Below, in pieces: positions 6,626-6,924 of a stretch of 6,924 bases of DNA (its first letter is position 1; every line of letters begins with the position of its first letter). The notes below the pieces were generated by a model. It did not search any database and was not told where the DNA came from. It saw nothing but the letters and a program-made list of their open reading frames with translations. The DNA lies in the NCBI GenBank assembly GCA_023301405.1, contig JALZUX010000373.1, positions 1-6,924 of the forward strand. The letters run 5' to 3'. This DNA is from Granulosicoccaceae bacterium. Its GTDB lineage: Bacteria > Pseudomonadota > Gammaproteobacteria > Granulosicoccales > Granulosicoccaceae. Both the position numbers and the translations under genes were made by a program.

Positions 6626-6924
6626 ATGATTCAATTTAACCAAGTCAGCAAACAATTCAAAAAGGTCGAACTTTTTACAAACATCAATCTGTTTTTGCCA
6701 AAAGCGTCCTATACTTTTATCGGTGGGTCAGAAGACCAAGGCAAAACAACACTACTACAGATGATCATGGCCTATGAGAAGCCAAGCTCAGGAACACTGA
6801 CCGTTGACGACATGGATATCAGCACGCTACCCAAGGCGAGAATACCATTTTTAAGACGACAAATCGGACTGGTCGAATCCAACCCCCTGATGCTGGAAAA
6901 TCGGACAGTAGCAGAAAACATTGC
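6626..6924 (+). CDS. ftsE: FtsE-like cell division ABC ATPase, N-terminal part, atypical motifs
   Basis: The frame opens at the ATG at 6626 and runs off the window end, giving 99 residues. FtsE is the cytoplasmic ATPase of the FtsEX complex, which controls cell-wall hydrolases at the division site through periplasmic partners. Support comes from the start MIQFNQVSKQF, from FLRRQIG (75-81) and NRTVAENI (92-99), which match FtsE closely, and from the position behind ftsY. The Walker A at 34-41 reads GSEDQGKT: it fits G-x4-GK-T with Lys40 but lacks the usual SGAGKS interior. The Q-loop region after RRQIG reads LVESNP; in a gapless comparison with E. coli FtsE (MIFQDH) the glutamine is replaced by Ser85. 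The usual RGE before the Walker strand is also missing (KAS). Walker B and the signature motif lie beyond the window. No clear ribosome site is seen. A divergent FtsE or a paralogue is possible. Confidence 0.82.
   Translation, partial: MIQFNQVSKQFKKVELFTNINLFLPKASYTFIGGSEDQGKTTLLQMIMAYEKPSSGTLTVDDMDISTLPKARIPFLRRQIGLVESNPLMLENRTVAENI

Overview
The window looks like a chromosomal housekeeping segment of a gammaproteobacterium, quite possibly a marine one. This rests on gene content and order: rsmD next to ftsY and ftsE, a coaD-ferredoxin pair, and mutM nearby, a neighbourhood resembling that of Pseudomonas and related groups. The genus is not resolved, and the 'marine' label is only inference from the overall feel of the proteins and the moderate GC.

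Layout. Bases 1-2649 (+) hold the distal part of an ABC export-like module: the C-terminal part of an ABC-2 permease (GldF/NosY type), a GldG-type auxiliary protein and a DUF4340 protein. Their reading frames overlap (an ATGA junction, then an 8-base overlap), so they are almost certainly one translationally coupled operon. The ATPase and the permease N-terminus should lie upstream, outside the window. Bases 2650-2877 are non-coding and contain an imperfect inverted repeat with a nested hairpin that looks like a mobile or dispersed palindromic element. mutM (+, 2878-3720) follows. It runs tail-to-tail, with only 5 bases between stop codons, into a minus-strand set read as rsmD, then coaD, then a YfhL-type 2[4Fe-4S] ferredoxin (5180 down to 3726). 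coaD uses a TTG start with a good Shine-Dalgarno sequence and has a plausible own promoter in the 108-base gap after rsmD. rsmD is divergent from ftsY (+, 5348-6427), and the shared upstream region carries a perfect 12-base palindrome. After ftsY comes an unusually long spacer of 198 bases with short direct repeats, then the start of an ftsE-like ATPase gene cut by the window end.

Functionally the genes are mostly core: oxidative DNA base repair (MutM), coenzyme A synthesis (CoaD), 16S rRNA methylation (RsmD), membrane protein targeting (FtsY) and cell-division ABC signalling (FtsE). The two places that deserve attention are the permease-GldG-DUF4340 module, which has no established role outside gliding Bacteroidetes, and the FtsE-like protein, whose visible ATPase motifs depart from the classical FtsE sequence: an altered Walker A interior and no glutamine at the expected Q-loop position. 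I did not find a defence system, CRISPR array, insertion sequence, or tRNA or rRNA gene.
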